Source: Chloroflexia bacterium
GTDB taxonomy: Bacteria > Chloroflexota > Chloroflexia > Thermomicrobiales > CFX8
DNA length: 33,241 nucleotides
Assembly (NCBI GenBank): GCA_013696045.1
Contig: JACCZH010000247.1
Span: 1-33,241 of the forward strand
Direction: 5' to 3'
Position 1 is the first letter of the stretch, and each line of letters starts with the position of its first letter. Below are positions 24,628 to 32,568 of the stretch, in pieces. Position numbers and translations under genes: made by a program. The notes under the pieces are model-generated. The model had not been told where the DNA came from. It saw only the letters and a list, made by a program, of their open reading frames with translations, and did not search any database.

Positions 24628-25560
24628 GTGCAGCTGAAACATGTCCTGGAAGTGGATCAATTCAGGCGGTCCGACCTTGACCATATCTTTGCACATGCGC
24701 TGACGATGCGCGCTATTGCGAAGCATGGAACCGACAACCGGCTGCACGACAAGATTCTGGCGACACTGTTCTATGAACCAAGCACCCGTACCCGCCTGAG
24801 TTTTGAATCGGCCATGCAGCGGCTGGGCGGCCAGGTCATTTCGTCCGAAATGGCGGCCGAAACCTCGTCAGCCGCCAAGGGCGAGACGATTCAGGATACC
24901 GTGCGAATCGTTGAATCCTATTCCGATGTTATTGCGATACGGCACCCAGACGCCGGAACATCAGCCGCTGCGGCCGGCGTCGCCAGTGTCCCCATCCTGA
25001 ACGCCGGCGACGGCGCGCGCGAGCATCCCACCCAGGCGTTGCTGGACTTGTTCACGATTGGAGACGAGCTGGGGCGTATCGACGATTTTGCGATAGCTCT
25101 GGTTGGAGATCTGCGCTACGGCCGCGCGCCGCGCTCGCTGGCGAAGCTGCTCACTCAGGTGAACGGATGCCGGATCATCATGGTCACTCCGCCAGGCATC
25201 GAAATGGCCCAAGACGTGCTGGATGCGCTTATTGCGTCAGACGTGGCATTTGAGCTTGAAAGCGATCTCTCCGCCGTGGTTGGGCGGGTTGACGTGGTGT
25301 ATATGACGAGGGTTCAGAAGGAGCGCTTTCCATCGGAGGAGGAGTACTCGGCGGTTCAGGGCCGTTATCAGCTTGATCCGGCGCTACTGGAGGGGCTGCG
25401 GGACGACGCGATCATTATGCACCCACTGCCGCGCGTCGGCGAGATTCACCCCGGGATTGACGCCGATCCTCGCGCGGCGTACTTCCGCCAGGCGCGCAAC
25501 GGTGTGTTTGTCAGGATGGCGTTGCTGGACCTGTTGTTGAATAATCAGAGCCAGGATTGA
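24628..25560 (+). CDS. pyrB: aspartate carbamoyltransferase catalytic subunit
   Basis: PyrB condenses carbamoyl phosphate and aspartate, the first committed step of pyrimidine synthesis. The 310-residue product has the carbamoyl-phosphate loop STRTRLSFE (52-60), the AAKGET lysine loop (82-87), HPTQALLDL (133-141), VGDLRYGRAPRSLAKLL, TRVQKERF and IIMHPLPRVGEI. These identify a class B ATCase. The GTG 24628 follows GGGAGGGG and gives the usual length. An ATG at 24586 would add 14 basic residues and has no site. No pyrI, pyrC or carA/B is adjacent, and no PyrR site is visible. Confidence 0.95.
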   Translation: MQLKHVLEVDQFRRSDLDHIFAHALTMRAIAKHGTDNRLHDKILATLFYEPSTRTRLSFESAMQRLGGQVISSEMAAETSSAAKGETIQDTVRIVESYSDVIAIRHPDAGTSAAAAGVASVPILNAGDGAREHPTQALLDLFTIGDELGRIDDFAIALVGDLRYGRAPRSLAKLLTQVNGCRIIMVTPPGIEMAQDVLDALIASDVAFELESDLSAVVGRVDVVYMTRVQKERFPSEEEYSAVQGRYQLDPALLEGLRDDAIIMHPLPRVGEIHPGIDADPRAAYFRQARNGVFVRMALLDLLLNNQSQD

Positions 25561-25716
25561 TTGCTGGATGATCGATAGTCATCTCGACAGCTATGCACCC
25601 TCTGGGTCGTAGAGATCTTGGTTCGGTCGCATAGAGACTTCTCCACTCCGCAGAGCCTGTTTTGAGCGTCAGTCGAATGGGCTCCGGTCAAGATGACACG
25701 TCCTACGCGATGCGGA

Positions 25717-27075
25717 CTAGATCGGTGGCTGACCTGGAGTAGACAGCGGTGTATCGCGTTCCTCCAGTACCGGCGCGGGCTGGCGCAGGTTATATAGGCC
25801 GGTTGCCAACAGCAGCACGGCGACCGCCAGGAATACCTGGATAACTCCATAGAGGTCGGCGAACGCACCGGCGAACAGGACCGGTATGAACATCGCAATG
25901 TTCGAGACGGTAAAGAACGTCGCGTAGACCCGGGCGAGTGCGTTCTCCGGGCTGCCAAGCTGTAGCAACGTCTGAGCCGGGACAATAATGAAGGCATTCG
26001 ATATCCCCAGTGTAAACGAGAAAAAGACCGCCACGAGCACGACACCCAGTGCCGCGGTGTCCTGGCTGAGATCGAAGATACGCGCGACGGGCTCGGTCAG
26101 CGCCAGCAGCGCCAGCGACGCGGCAGCGCCGATCAACCCATAATCGACCAGGCGCGGCGCCGGAATCTTGCGCGTTACCTTGTTCACCACCAGCGCCCCG
26201 GCAACGACGCCTAACCCTGCTGGCGCCACGATAAATCCGATGTCTTCTCTCGATAGTCCCAGAACGTTGGTGATGAACTCCGGCCCCAATGCCGCAATCA
26301 TCAGATAGGTTGTCGTGGCCAGGGTCAGGTACGTGATGGCTTTCAGCAACACGGCCCGTTGCAGAATGAGAACGACGCCTTCACGCGCTTCACGGATAAA
26401 CTGTCGGAAGGGCTGGCCGTCGTCGCTCATGACATCGCGGAGGCGCGGCGCGCCGGAGGATCTCGGGAGCAGCAGCACCATCCCGGTCGTAAAGACATAC
26501 AGAATGAGAATGCCGATCAATGTCATCTCGGTGCCGACCAGCTTGATGGTCAACGGCCCGAACACGGCGAACCCCAGAATCTGCGAGCCCGTGACCGTCA
26601 GATTAAAGAGGGCGTTCGCGTTGATAAGGTCACGAGGGCTGACAATATTCGGAATCGTCGCGAGCTGTGCCGGCCCAAAGAACATGCCGACCGCGCCTAA
26701 AAAGAAAGTGATCGAATAGAGTGCCACCAGGGTGATCTGCGCCGGCCACGCGGGATCAAGACCGAGAAACGCCAGAACGCCGAGCACCCGCAACGCGTTG
26801 GATATCAACATAACGGTGCGCTTATTGGCCCGGTCAACGACGACACCGGCGATTGGCGAGAAGATGACCGCGGGAACGCTGAAGGCGAGCACGAGTAGGG
26901 AAACCGCCGTGTTTGCTTGCGTGAGCTGTTGGGTCTCGACGATGGTGCGGACAACGATCAGCAGCGTGAAGTTGATCATGTTTTGCGCTGTTTGCGAGAG
27001 ACCCTGAATCACCCAAAGCCGCAGGAATGCCTGGTTGCGCAGGACGGCAACCAGCCCGCCTTCAGATGCTCTCAC
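25717..27075 (-). CDS. MFS transporter, enterobactin-exporter (MFS_3)-like
   Basis: This is a twelve-helix major facilitator efflux-type protein of 452 residues. The N-terminus reads RNQAFLRLWVIQGLSQTAQNM, and the loop between helices 2 and 3 has GVVVDRANKRTVMLISNALRVL, the DRxxRR-like motif. The sequence type is closest to the MFS_3/EntS-like group, which exports siderophores and macrolides. The substrate is not predictable. The GTG start at 27075 overlaps the stop of the preceding DUF951 gene by four bases (GTGA), so the two are translationally coupled. Downstream, 25561-25716 contains no recognised element. Confidence 0.87.
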   Translation of the reverse strand: MRASEGGLVAVLRNQAFLRLWVIQGLSQTAQNMINFTLLIVVRTIVETQQLTQANTAVSLLVLAFSVPAVIFSPIAGVVVDRANKRTVMLISNALRVLGVLAFLGLDPAWPAQITLVALYSITFFLGAVGMFFGPAQLATIPNIVSPRDLINANALFNLTVTGSQILGFAVFGPLTIKLVGTEMTLIGILILYVFTTGMVLLLPRSSGAPRLRDVMSDDGQPFRQFIREAREGVVLILQRAVLLKAITYLTLATTTYLMIAALGPEFITNVLGLSREDIGFIVAPAGLGVVAGALVVNKVTRKIPAPRLVDYGLIGAAASLALLALTEPVARIFDLSQDTAALGVVLVAVFFSFTLGISNAFIIVPAQTLLQLGSPENALARVYATFFTVSNIAMFIPVLFAGAFADLYGVIQVFLAVAVLLLATGLYNLRQPAPVLEERDTPLSTPGQPPI

Positions 27076-27329
27076 GGTGCTGGCTCGCTGGTGTCGTTCG
27101 CGAGTATCTGCTCGGCAAGTTCCCAGGCTGGTCCACGTGAGACGAAGGTCTTGAGCCGCTTTTCCAGGGTGCGACGCGAGAGCATCACCCGCCGGTCACA
27201 ACCGTGGCAACGCAAACCAATGTCCGCCCCGAGGCGCGTGACGGTCCATTCGTAGGAACCGCAAGGATGTGGCTTTTTCAGGCGCACAACGTCGCCGACG
27301 ACAATTGCTAACGGTCCGTTTGGGTTCAT
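27072..27329 (-). CDS. DUF951 family protein
   Basis: This is a small conserved protein of unknown function. The 85-residue product has the DUF951 core: GDVVRLKKPHPCGSYEWTVTRLGADIGLRCHGCDRRVMLSRRTLEKR. Cys23, Cys41 and Cys44 may bind zinc. The chosen start is ATG 27329, because upstream sequence in the open frame has no family similarity. It overlaps the MFS gene at its stop, and it is divergent from a DUF983 gene. DUF951 is widespread in Gram-positive and Chloroflexota genomes, where it often lies near housekeeping genes. Confidence 0.82.
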   Translation of the reverse strand: MNPNGPLAIVVGDVVRLKKPHPCGSYEWTVTRLGADIGLRCHGCDRRVMLSRRTLEKRLKTFVSRGPAWELAEQILANDTSEPAP

Positions 27330-27455
27330 GGCGTTTTCCCATGCCGGCTTCATGAGGACGAATCGTGTCGAAGGGAAGCATACACGCACCGGTTCGGGCA
27401 CACTTGGTTGTAGAAGAGGAAGCACGTGTGCGGGCACGTTCGAAGGGGCGATGAT

Positions 27456-27866
27456 ATGCAGAGTCCAGGTCTGGTTACGACAGTTCTCGGTCGTTCGTTG
27501 CGCTTGCGCTGTCCGCGCTGTGGCGAGGGCAAGTTCCTGGAGCATGGTTTCACTAACCGCCGGGATTGCAGAATCTGTCGGCTGCGATTTGAGCGTGAAG
27601 AAGGCTACTGGACCGGCGCAATCTACGTGAATCTCATCACCACCCAGTTCTTGATAATCGGCGGCGTGTTTATGCTGATGTTCGGCACAGATCTTGGACT
27701 GTGGACACAGATCTCACTTCTGGCGGCGGTTGGCGTCATCTTCCCTGTCTGTTTTTATCCGTTCTCCAAGAGCATCTGGCTGGGGATGGATTATTTCTTC
27801 ACCGGTGCTACCTGGGCGCAGTCTCCATCTGAGAAGGATTCACCGCCTCTTGACTCGCGGTCATGA
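27456..27866 (+). CDS. DUF983 family membrane protein
   Basis: This 136-residue protein has two Cys pairs, C19-x2-C22 and C38-x2-C41 (LRCPRCGEGKFLEHGFTNRRDCRICRLRFEREEGYW), then two to three membrane helices. This arrangement is that of the DUF983 family, a zinc-ribbon plus membrane protein of unknown function. The start is ATG 27456 behind GAAGGGGCG. It precedes the membrane protein at 27904 by 37 bases. Confidence 0.78.
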   Translation: MQSPGLVTTVLGRSLRLRCPRCGEGKFLEHGFTNRRDCRICRLRFEREEGYWTGAIYVNLITTQFLIIGGVFMLMFGTDLGLWTQISLLAAVGVIFPVCFYPFSKSIWLGMDYFFTGATWAQSPSEKDSPPLDSRS

Positions 27867-27903
27867 TTGCGTGATAGACTCCCGCGCAAGGGAGTACGTA
27901 CAC

Positions 27904-28485
27904 ATGCAGCGGATACTGCGGATTTTGTTCATCATAGGGGCGGCGGCGAACGCCTGGCTGGCGCTGGCCTATCTGATCTTCGTCGTCGACGCTGGATCAA
28001 GGCCGATGTTTGATTTACGGGTAATGGCAACCTGCGTGTTACTGCTGGTTGCTCCAGGGTTGGTGTTCATCCCGCTGGCCCGGGCGCTCAAGGTCTCGAT
28101 CTATGAGATAGAAGGCATCGGCGGTTGGGCAGTGTTTGGATTTGTCCTGACATTTGTCACCCCGAGCGATGTCCTCTCGCGGTCTGAGTTCCTGATATTT
28201 CTACTACCGCTGACCGTGGTGATCGCAACGATTGCAACACCCATAGCGTATGCGTTTGGCCTGCGTGTCTATCGCGACGATCCGCGCCGGCACGATTTTT
28301 TGAGAGCACGCCGTCAGGGCTATCTCGTCGCGCTGGTGCTGGTAGCACTGTTCTTGCTCAACAGCATCCAGGTGTTAAGCGCCGTAAACGGCGTGCTGCT
28401 GGTGGTCATCGCTATCCTCTGCGAGGTCTTCATGCTCTCGCGTGGACGGCCGTTGCCGGCTCCACCCGTGTCTGCTGGCCGGTAA
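27904..28485 (+). CDS. membrane protein of unknown function
   Basis: I do not recognise this 193-residue protein. It has about six hydrophobic segments (at roughly 5-30, 39-61, 71-84, 94-116, 140-158 and 161-176), with short basic loops such as YRDDPRRHDFLRARRQG between the fourth and fifth. No enzyme motif is visible. ATG 27904 has AAGGGAG upstream at about nine bases. The last 56 bases overlap the 3' end of the convergent metX gene, so its C-terminus (SRGRPLPAPPVSAGR) is encoded antisense to MetX. It may be cotranscribed with the DUF983 gene. Confidence 0.62.
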   Translation: MQRILRILFIIGAAANAWLALAYLIFVVDAGSRPMFDLRVMATCVLLLVAPGLVFIPLARALKVSIYEIEGIGGWAVFGFVLTFVTPSDVLSRSEFLIFLLPLTVVIATIATPIAYAFGLRVYRDDPRRHDFLRARRQGYLVALVLVALFLLNSIQVLSAVNGVLLVVIAILCEVFMLSRGRPLPAPPVSAGR

Positions 28486-29599
28486 CCGCCTCTCGCAACA
28501 CGGGATCAAGGCGCTCAAACTCCTTGAGAAAGGCATCGTGGCCCTCCGGAGAATCGAGCTCCCAGTAGCGAGCGTTGCCACCGGCATCGTTGATGGCGCA
28601 CGCGGTTTCACGAACATAGCGAGCAGGGAATAGCACATCGCTGCTCACGCCAATGACTGTCGTGTCTGCGGTAATCCTGGACGCCGCGCTATGAAGACCG
28701 CCTCGTTCGCGGCCGATATCGTGCGTATCCATGGCGCGAGACAGGTACAGGTAGGTATTGGCGTCGAAGCGTCCAGCGAGTTTATCGCCCTGATGGTGCA
28801 GGTAGCCTTCAACATCAAAACGGCTCTGGAAATCGGGCCAGTGGCTAAGGCGGCTGGCTGGCTGGCGGTCGAAGCGTGCACTCATGTATTCATCGGATTG
28901 GAATGTGAGCATGCCCAGCATGCGGGCAACTGCGATACCGTCTGCCGGTGGATTATCATCATCATAATTGCCGCCCAGCCAGCATGGATCGAGCATGATC
29001 GAACGGCGCTGGATTTCGTTGAAGGCAATTCCCTGACTATGAAATCGTGCTGATGCCGCGATAACCACGGCCCGGTCCACGCGTGGCGGAACGGAGGTTG
29101 CCAGCTCAACGACCTGCATGCCGCCTAACGAGCCGCCAATCGCGCAGGCAATCTGGTAGATCTCGAGCTCATCCAGCAGCCGCAATTGACAGTTGACGAG
29201 ATCACGCATCGTTAGGGCAGGAAAGCGCAGGTTATACCGTTGGCCATCTGGACCGATCGAGCGTGGTCCGGTCGTTCCGTAACACGAGCCGAGCACATTT
29301 GCGCAAATCACGTGGTAACGATCGGTGTCAATCGGCTTGCCGGGTCCGATGACCGGCTCCCACCAGCCAAAACTATCGCCGGGTAACTCAGGGTGACTCG
29401 CTGCGTGGGAGTCGCCGGTGAGAGCGTGAAAGACAAGCACGACATTATCACGCTGGGCGTTAAGTTGCCCCCAGGTTTCATAAGCAACGGTAATGTCGCT
29501 CAGCGTATGACCCAGCTCTGTGACAAACGGCCGTTTGGGTGTTGCTACCTGTCGAGTGCGTAGCGCGGTGCACGGAGTCCATCCTGGTAGAGTCGTCAT
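28430..29599 (-). CDS. metX: homoserine O-acetyltransferase (MetX)
   Basis: MetX transfers an acyl group to homoserine in methionine synthesis. The 389-residue product has an alpha/beta-hydrolase fold with nucleophile Ser157 in GGSLGG, Asp321 in GVSSDVLF and His354 in PEGHDAF. It has LTGDSHAA, the family motif NVLGSCYGTTGPRS, and a 37-residue HMS-type tail. From sequence alone the acyl donor, acetyl- or succinyl-CoA, is not certain, but the family is MetX. The ATG at 29599 has AGGGGA ahead of it; an ATG at 29626 is less likely. A SAM-I riboswitch (29724-29824) controls it, so it is repressed when SAM is plentiful. The gene end overlaps the convergent membrane gene by 56 bases. Confidence 0.94.
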   Translation of the reverse strand: MTTLPGWTPCTALRTRQVATPKRPFVTELGHTLSDITVAYETWGQLNAQRDNVVLVFHALTGDSHAASHPELPGDSFGWWEPVIGPGKPIDTDRYHVICANVLGSCYGTTGPRSIGPDGQRYNLRFPALTMRDLVNCQLRLLDELEIYQIACAIGGSLGGMQVVELATSVPPRVDRAVVIAASARFHSQGIAFNEIQRRSIMLDPCWLGGNYDDDNPPADGIAVARMLGMLTFQSDEYMSARFDRQPASRLSHWPDFQSRFDVEGYLHHQGDKLAGRFDANTYLYLSRAMDTHDIGRERGGLHSAASRITADTTVIGVSSDVLFPARYVRETACAINDAGGNARYWELDSPEGHDAFLKEFERLDPVLREAVTGQQTRVEPATAVHARA

Positions 29600-29678
29600 C
29601 GAAACCTGTTCCCCTTCTCCGGTCATGACACAAGGCATACGAACAGTCAAGTCCTGCCCTGCGCCGGAGAGGAGATAT

Positions 29679-29714
29679 AAAAGTCCACCACATAAAAGCT
29701 ATGAGGTGGTGGAC
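29679..29714 (-). terminator. expression-platform terminator of the metX SAM riboswitch
   Basis: On the minus strand a nine-base perfect stem (29706-29714 with 29683-29691) is followed by TTTT. The stem is extended by three more pairs after a three-base bulge. It lies 9 bases downstream of the aptamer and about 84 bases before the metX ATG, the normal place for the terminator of a transcription-attenuating riboswitch. Confidence 0.85.
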
Positions 29715-29723
29715 ATTCATCTT

Positions 29724-29824
29724 CGCTCATCTTGCGGAAACCTACCGCCGGAATTGGCACCATGCGTACACGCGCTGGTTGCCGGGCTTCTAAGGGCCGA
29801 TCCCTCCACCACTCTGGATGAGCG
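29724..29824 (-). promoter_or_regulatory. SAM-I (S-box) riboswitch upstream of metX
   Basis: The minus strand carries all the landmarks of a SAM-I aptamer. P1 is CGCTCATC (29817-29824) paired with GATGAGCG (29724-29731). Next comes AGAGTGGTGGAGGGA, the kink-turn side, then GGCCC and AGAAGCCCGGCAACC, a small P3 hairpin (GCG/CGC), GGTGCCAATTCC, and P4 (GCGG/CCGC). These positions agree with the S-box consensus. SAM binding should expose the terminator at 29679-29714 and lower metX expression. The expected antiterminator would use the 3' strand of P1 pairing with CTCAT in the terminator arm; that part is inference. Confidence 0.96.
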
Positions 29825-29850
29825 CAGGGTCTATTCAGTTGTTGAAGACG

Positions 29851-29879
29851 ATAATAGCAGCAGACTACGGGTGCGTCAA
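29851..29879 (-). promoter_or_regulatory. sigma-70-type promoter of metX
   Basis: TTGACG (29874-29879), an exact 17-base spacer and TATTAT (29851-29856) lie on the minus strand, with TGC before the -10 (extended -10). Transcription would start near 29844, about 20 bases before the riboswitch. The -35 lies inside the end of the preceding small gene. Confidence 0.85.
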
Positions 29880-30199
29880 ATGGCTGAACGTCTCACCGGT
29901 CTGGATGTCCGGATCGAATACCTCACTGCTCTCCGTCGGTCGCTCCAAAGGACGAACCGGATTCAAGTAGATAGGTAGTCGTTCCTCCACTTGTAGATCA
30001 ACCAGCCGGTCGATGTATAGATCGGAGACTTCATCAATACCCTCCACATCCACGATAGCCGTCAGATAGATGCCGACGGGCTCTTCTCCATATCCCACTG
30101 CGATCTCGGCTAGGGGAAGCGTTCGCGAATGATGCTTTCCAGTTCTTCGACAGCGTCCTGCATGTGAAGATCGTTGAGAAGCATCTGCTCGTGGATCAT
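29865..30199 (-). CDS. small acidic protein split by a -1 frameshift
   Basis: I do not recognise the family. The first frame (ATG 30199 to TAG 30110) gives 29 residues ending EELESIIRERFP. The -1 frame continues without interruption as LAEIAVGYGEEPVGIYLTAIVDVEGIDE to the stop at 29865, giving a 111-residue protein. The join falls at a CCCC run (30113-30116) just before the TAG. A P-site tRNA on CCC could slip one base back onto CCC. So this may be a pseudogene, a lost base in a short C run, or programmed frameshifting. AAGGGAG stands before the ATG. The protein is strongly acidic. The metX promoter overlaps its 3' end. Confidence 0.6.
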
Positions 30200-30341
30200 T
30201 GCTGTACGCTCCCTTCTCACGAAATGACTTTCACTACAGTGTGTCTCTCCGAACATCGCCGAAAGGAGGGTGACAAATATCCGCCCGAAGACGGATGGAA
30301 ACCAAGGCTTCGATGACATAGAATGGTCGCTGACAAGCTAA

Positions 30342-30354
30342 TGACCAGTGGTCA
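30342..30354 (+). promoter_or_regulatory. palindromic operator of the TetR regulator
   Basis: TGACCA-G-TGGTCA is a perfect palindrome with a one-base centre. It lies 16 bases upstream of the TTG start of the tetR-type gene, the usual place for an autoregulatory site. A CTGACA hexamer at 30330-30335 could be the -35. Confidence 0.65.
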
Positions 30355-30370
30355 GTAATGAGGCATAAGA

Positions 30371-31036
30371 TTGAGTAAATCAGCGACCCGGCGAGAGAGC
30401 AATGTAGAAGACACACGGGCGCTGATTCTGGAAGCGGCACGGGATGCGTTTGTCATTTCGGGGTATGAGGGCGCTTCTATCCGTGAGGTCGCGCGACGGG
30501 CGGGCATCTCGCACGGCACGATTTATCTGCATTTTCGCGATAAAGACGATCTGCTGTATCAGGTCAGCGAGCATGAGTATGGCCGGTTGCTGGGCCGCTT
30601 ACGCGCGTTGCCGCGCACTCGTGACCCAATTCAGCGGCTGGGGGATGCGCTGCGCGAGGTCGGCAAGTATGGACTTGAGTTCCCGCACCAGTATGAGCTC
30701 ATGATGGGTCATCGTCCCGCGTCTTTTTTGGGATCCGACGCGCCTCGGTTCGGGCCACGAGCCGACGAGGTGGGCTCGTTCATCGGTGATCTTGTTCGTG
30801 AGGCGCAGAAGCGCAGCTTCCTCTCTCCGGCAGTCGGAGATCTGGATGAGCTGGCGCTTATCGCGGGCATGCATGGGGTGGTCACGATGTTTGCGCTGCA
30901 TCTCATTGATCGTGCCACCGCCGATAGCGCCGTCGACCACACCATCAGTCTGTTGCTGAGCGCGTTGAGCGGCGGCTCCTGCGACATCAATCTCTCTCCC
31001 GCTAACGGCGTAGATAGTGGAATGTCACGTGAGTAA
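30371..31036 (+). CDS. TetR/AcrR family transcriptional regulator
   Basis: This is a 221-residue repressor with the canonical N-terminal helix-turn-helix: TRALILEAARDAFVISGYEGASIREVARRAGISHGTIYLHFRDKDDLL (about 15-62). The rest is a ligand-binding domain with no recognised subtype. It starts with TTG 30371; a GAGG lies just upstream. It is followed by a MATE efflux gene that overlaps its stop, and a palindrome at 30342-30354 likely binds it. The pairing suggests control of efflux by a toxic ligand. Confidence 0.9.
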   Translation: MSKSATRRESNVEDTRALILEAARDAFVISGYEGASIREVARRAGISHGTIYLHFRDKDDLLYQVSEHEYGRLLGRLRALPRTRDPIQRLGDALREVGKYGLEFPHQYELMMGHRPASFLGSDAPRFGPRADEVGSFIGDLVREAQKRSFLSPAVGDLDELALIAGMHGVVTMFALHLIDRATADSAVDHTISLLLSALSGGSCDINLSPANGVDSGMSRE

Positions 31037-32480
31037 TCTCAATCTCAAGCGAATCTTGAACTGGTTCGGGATTGGCATTCCTGAGAATGGCTCGGCCGAC
31101 GATCAGATGCGCCGGAGGGTGGTCATGCTGGCCTGGCCGGCGATGATAGACGGCTTGCTGATTACCGCTGTGCAGGTCGTCGATACCTTCCTGGTCTCGC
31201 GCATCGGTGATGAGGCAGTCGCCGGCGTTGGCACGGCCATCCAGCTGGTCTTTGTATTGATCGTGCTGCTGACGGCGATTTCCGTGGGCTGCTCGGTGCT
31301 CGTCTCTCAGGCCGTCGGAGCGCGTGACTCGGAGCGAGCCAGCTCGATTGCCAAGCAGAGCATTACCGCAGGGACAATTCTGGCAATCCCGTTAACCATT
31401 TTCGGCCTGGTGTTCGCCTCGCAACTGGTGGGACTCTTTGGAGTTGAGTCGGCTGTGGCGGTGATTGCGGAAGAATACTGGAGGGTAATGGCGATCTCCC
31501 TGGTTGTGTTCGTGAATTCGTTCGCCGTGGCTGGAATCCTGCGCGGCATGGGAGACACCAAGACACCGATGTACGGCAACCTGGTCGCCAACGTCGTAAA
31601 CGCTGTTGTTGCCTACGGGCTTATCTTTGGCAAGTTGGGCTTCCCGGAGATCGGCGTGGTGGGTAGCGCCTGGGGCACGCTTGCCGGACGGGTGCTGGCT
31701 GTCGGGTTAATGGTTGCGGTGCTGGTCTTCCGCGGCAAGATCGTCTCGCTGGCCGGCCGCTCGGGCTGGTGGCCGACGATGCCGACCCTGCGCGACGTTG
31801 GCCGGATCGGCATCCCGAGCGCGGTCGAGCAGTTCTCAACCTCAATCGCTTTTGCGGTCATGACGGCTACCGTGGCCGTGCTCGGCACGGAGGCGCTGGC
31901 CGCGCATCGCATTACGTTCAATGCCCTCTCGCTCTCTTTCATGCCTGCGTTGGGCATGGCGATGGCTGCGACAGCACTGGTCGGGCAATCGACTGGCGCG
32001 AAGGATCCGGCGTCCGCCAGGCGAGCAGCACGCATTTCGGCTAGCTACGCCGCAATCTGGATGAGCATGATCGGGGTCGTCTATTTTGTGTTCGGTCCAC
32101 AGATTATGGGGTTCTTCAGCAACGACCCGGAGGTCGTGTCGCAAGGCGGTGTTTCCCTTCGAGTGCTGGCGTTCTCACAGCCGTTCTGGGCCGGGATGCT
32201 GGTTTACTCCGGATCAATGCGCGGCATCGGAAACTCGCGCTACCCGATGGTGGTCAATAGCATTACCTTGTGGCTGGCGGTGATCCTCGGTTTCATCATG
32301 ATTCGTGGCTTCGACTTCGGGTTGGGCGTCGTCTGGAGCGCATTCCTGGTTGTCTCGCCATGGACGATTGTGTTCCTGCGGCGGCGTCTCATGTCTGACC
32401 CGTTGATGAGCGCCGGAGAGGAAGAGCCGGCCCAGGTCGCGGAACTCGCGCCCGAACCCGATTACAAACCGGCGGCGTAG
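31029..32480 (+). CDS. MATE family efflux transporter
   Basis: This is a twelve-helix multidrug and toxin extrusion transporter of 483 residues, exchanging drugs for Na+ or H+. It has the two MATE repeats. The first has LAWPAMIDGLLITAVQVVDTFLVSRIGDEAVAGVGTAIQ, ISVGCSVLVSQAVGA and AGILRGMGDTKTPMYGNLVANVVNAVVAYGLIFG. The second has GIPSAVEQFSTSIAFAV, EALAAHRITFNALSLSFMPALGMAMAATALVGQSTGA and GSMRGIGNSRYPMVVNSITLW. GTG 31029 is chosen as start, with GTG 31017 as the alternative; it overlaps the TetR stop by eight bases, so coupling is likely. Confidence 0.93.
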   Translation: MSNLNLKRILNWFGIGIPENGSADDQMRRRVVMLAWPAMIDGLLITAVQVVDTFLVSRIGDEAVAGVGTAIQLVFVLIVLLTAISVGCSVLVSQAVGARDSERASSIAKQSITAGTILAIPLTIFGLVFASQLVGLFGVESAVAVIAEEYWRVMAISLVVFVNSFAVAGILRGMGDTKTPMYGNLVANVVNAVVAYGLIFGKLGFPEIGVVGSAWGTLAGRVLAVGLMVAVLVFRGKIVSLAGRSGWWPTMPTLRDVGRIGIPSAVEQFSTSIAFAVMTATVAVLGTEALAAHRITFNALSLSFMPALGMAMAATALVGQSTGAKDPASARRAARISASYAAIWMSMIGVVYFVFGPQIMGFFSNDPEVVSQGGVSLRVLAFSQPFWAGMLVYSGSMRGIGNSRYPMVVNSITLWLAVILGFIMIRGFDFGLGVVWSAFLVVSPWTIVFLRRRLMSDPLMSAGEEEPAQVAELAPEPDYKPAA

Positions 32481-32497
32481 CCCGGCGCGATGCCGGG
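32481..32497 (+). repeat. small hairpin after the MATE gene
   Basis: CCCGGC (32481-32486) and GCCGGG (32492-32497) pair perfectly around a five-base loop directly after the MATE stop codon. No T-run follows, so it is not a convincing intrinsic terminator. Confidence 0.4.
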
Positions 32498-32568
32498 ATC
32501 TATCACCGTCACCCCGAACTGTAATGAAGTGCATGTACACAGATACTCAAGTGTGGCGCAGCACGCCA

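Noticed and set aside
25561..25716. Possible decayed copy of the dispersed repeat between pyrB and the MFS gene
   Set aside because: Only short runs (AGAGATCTTGG, AGAGACTTCTC) resemble the family. The match is too weak to call.
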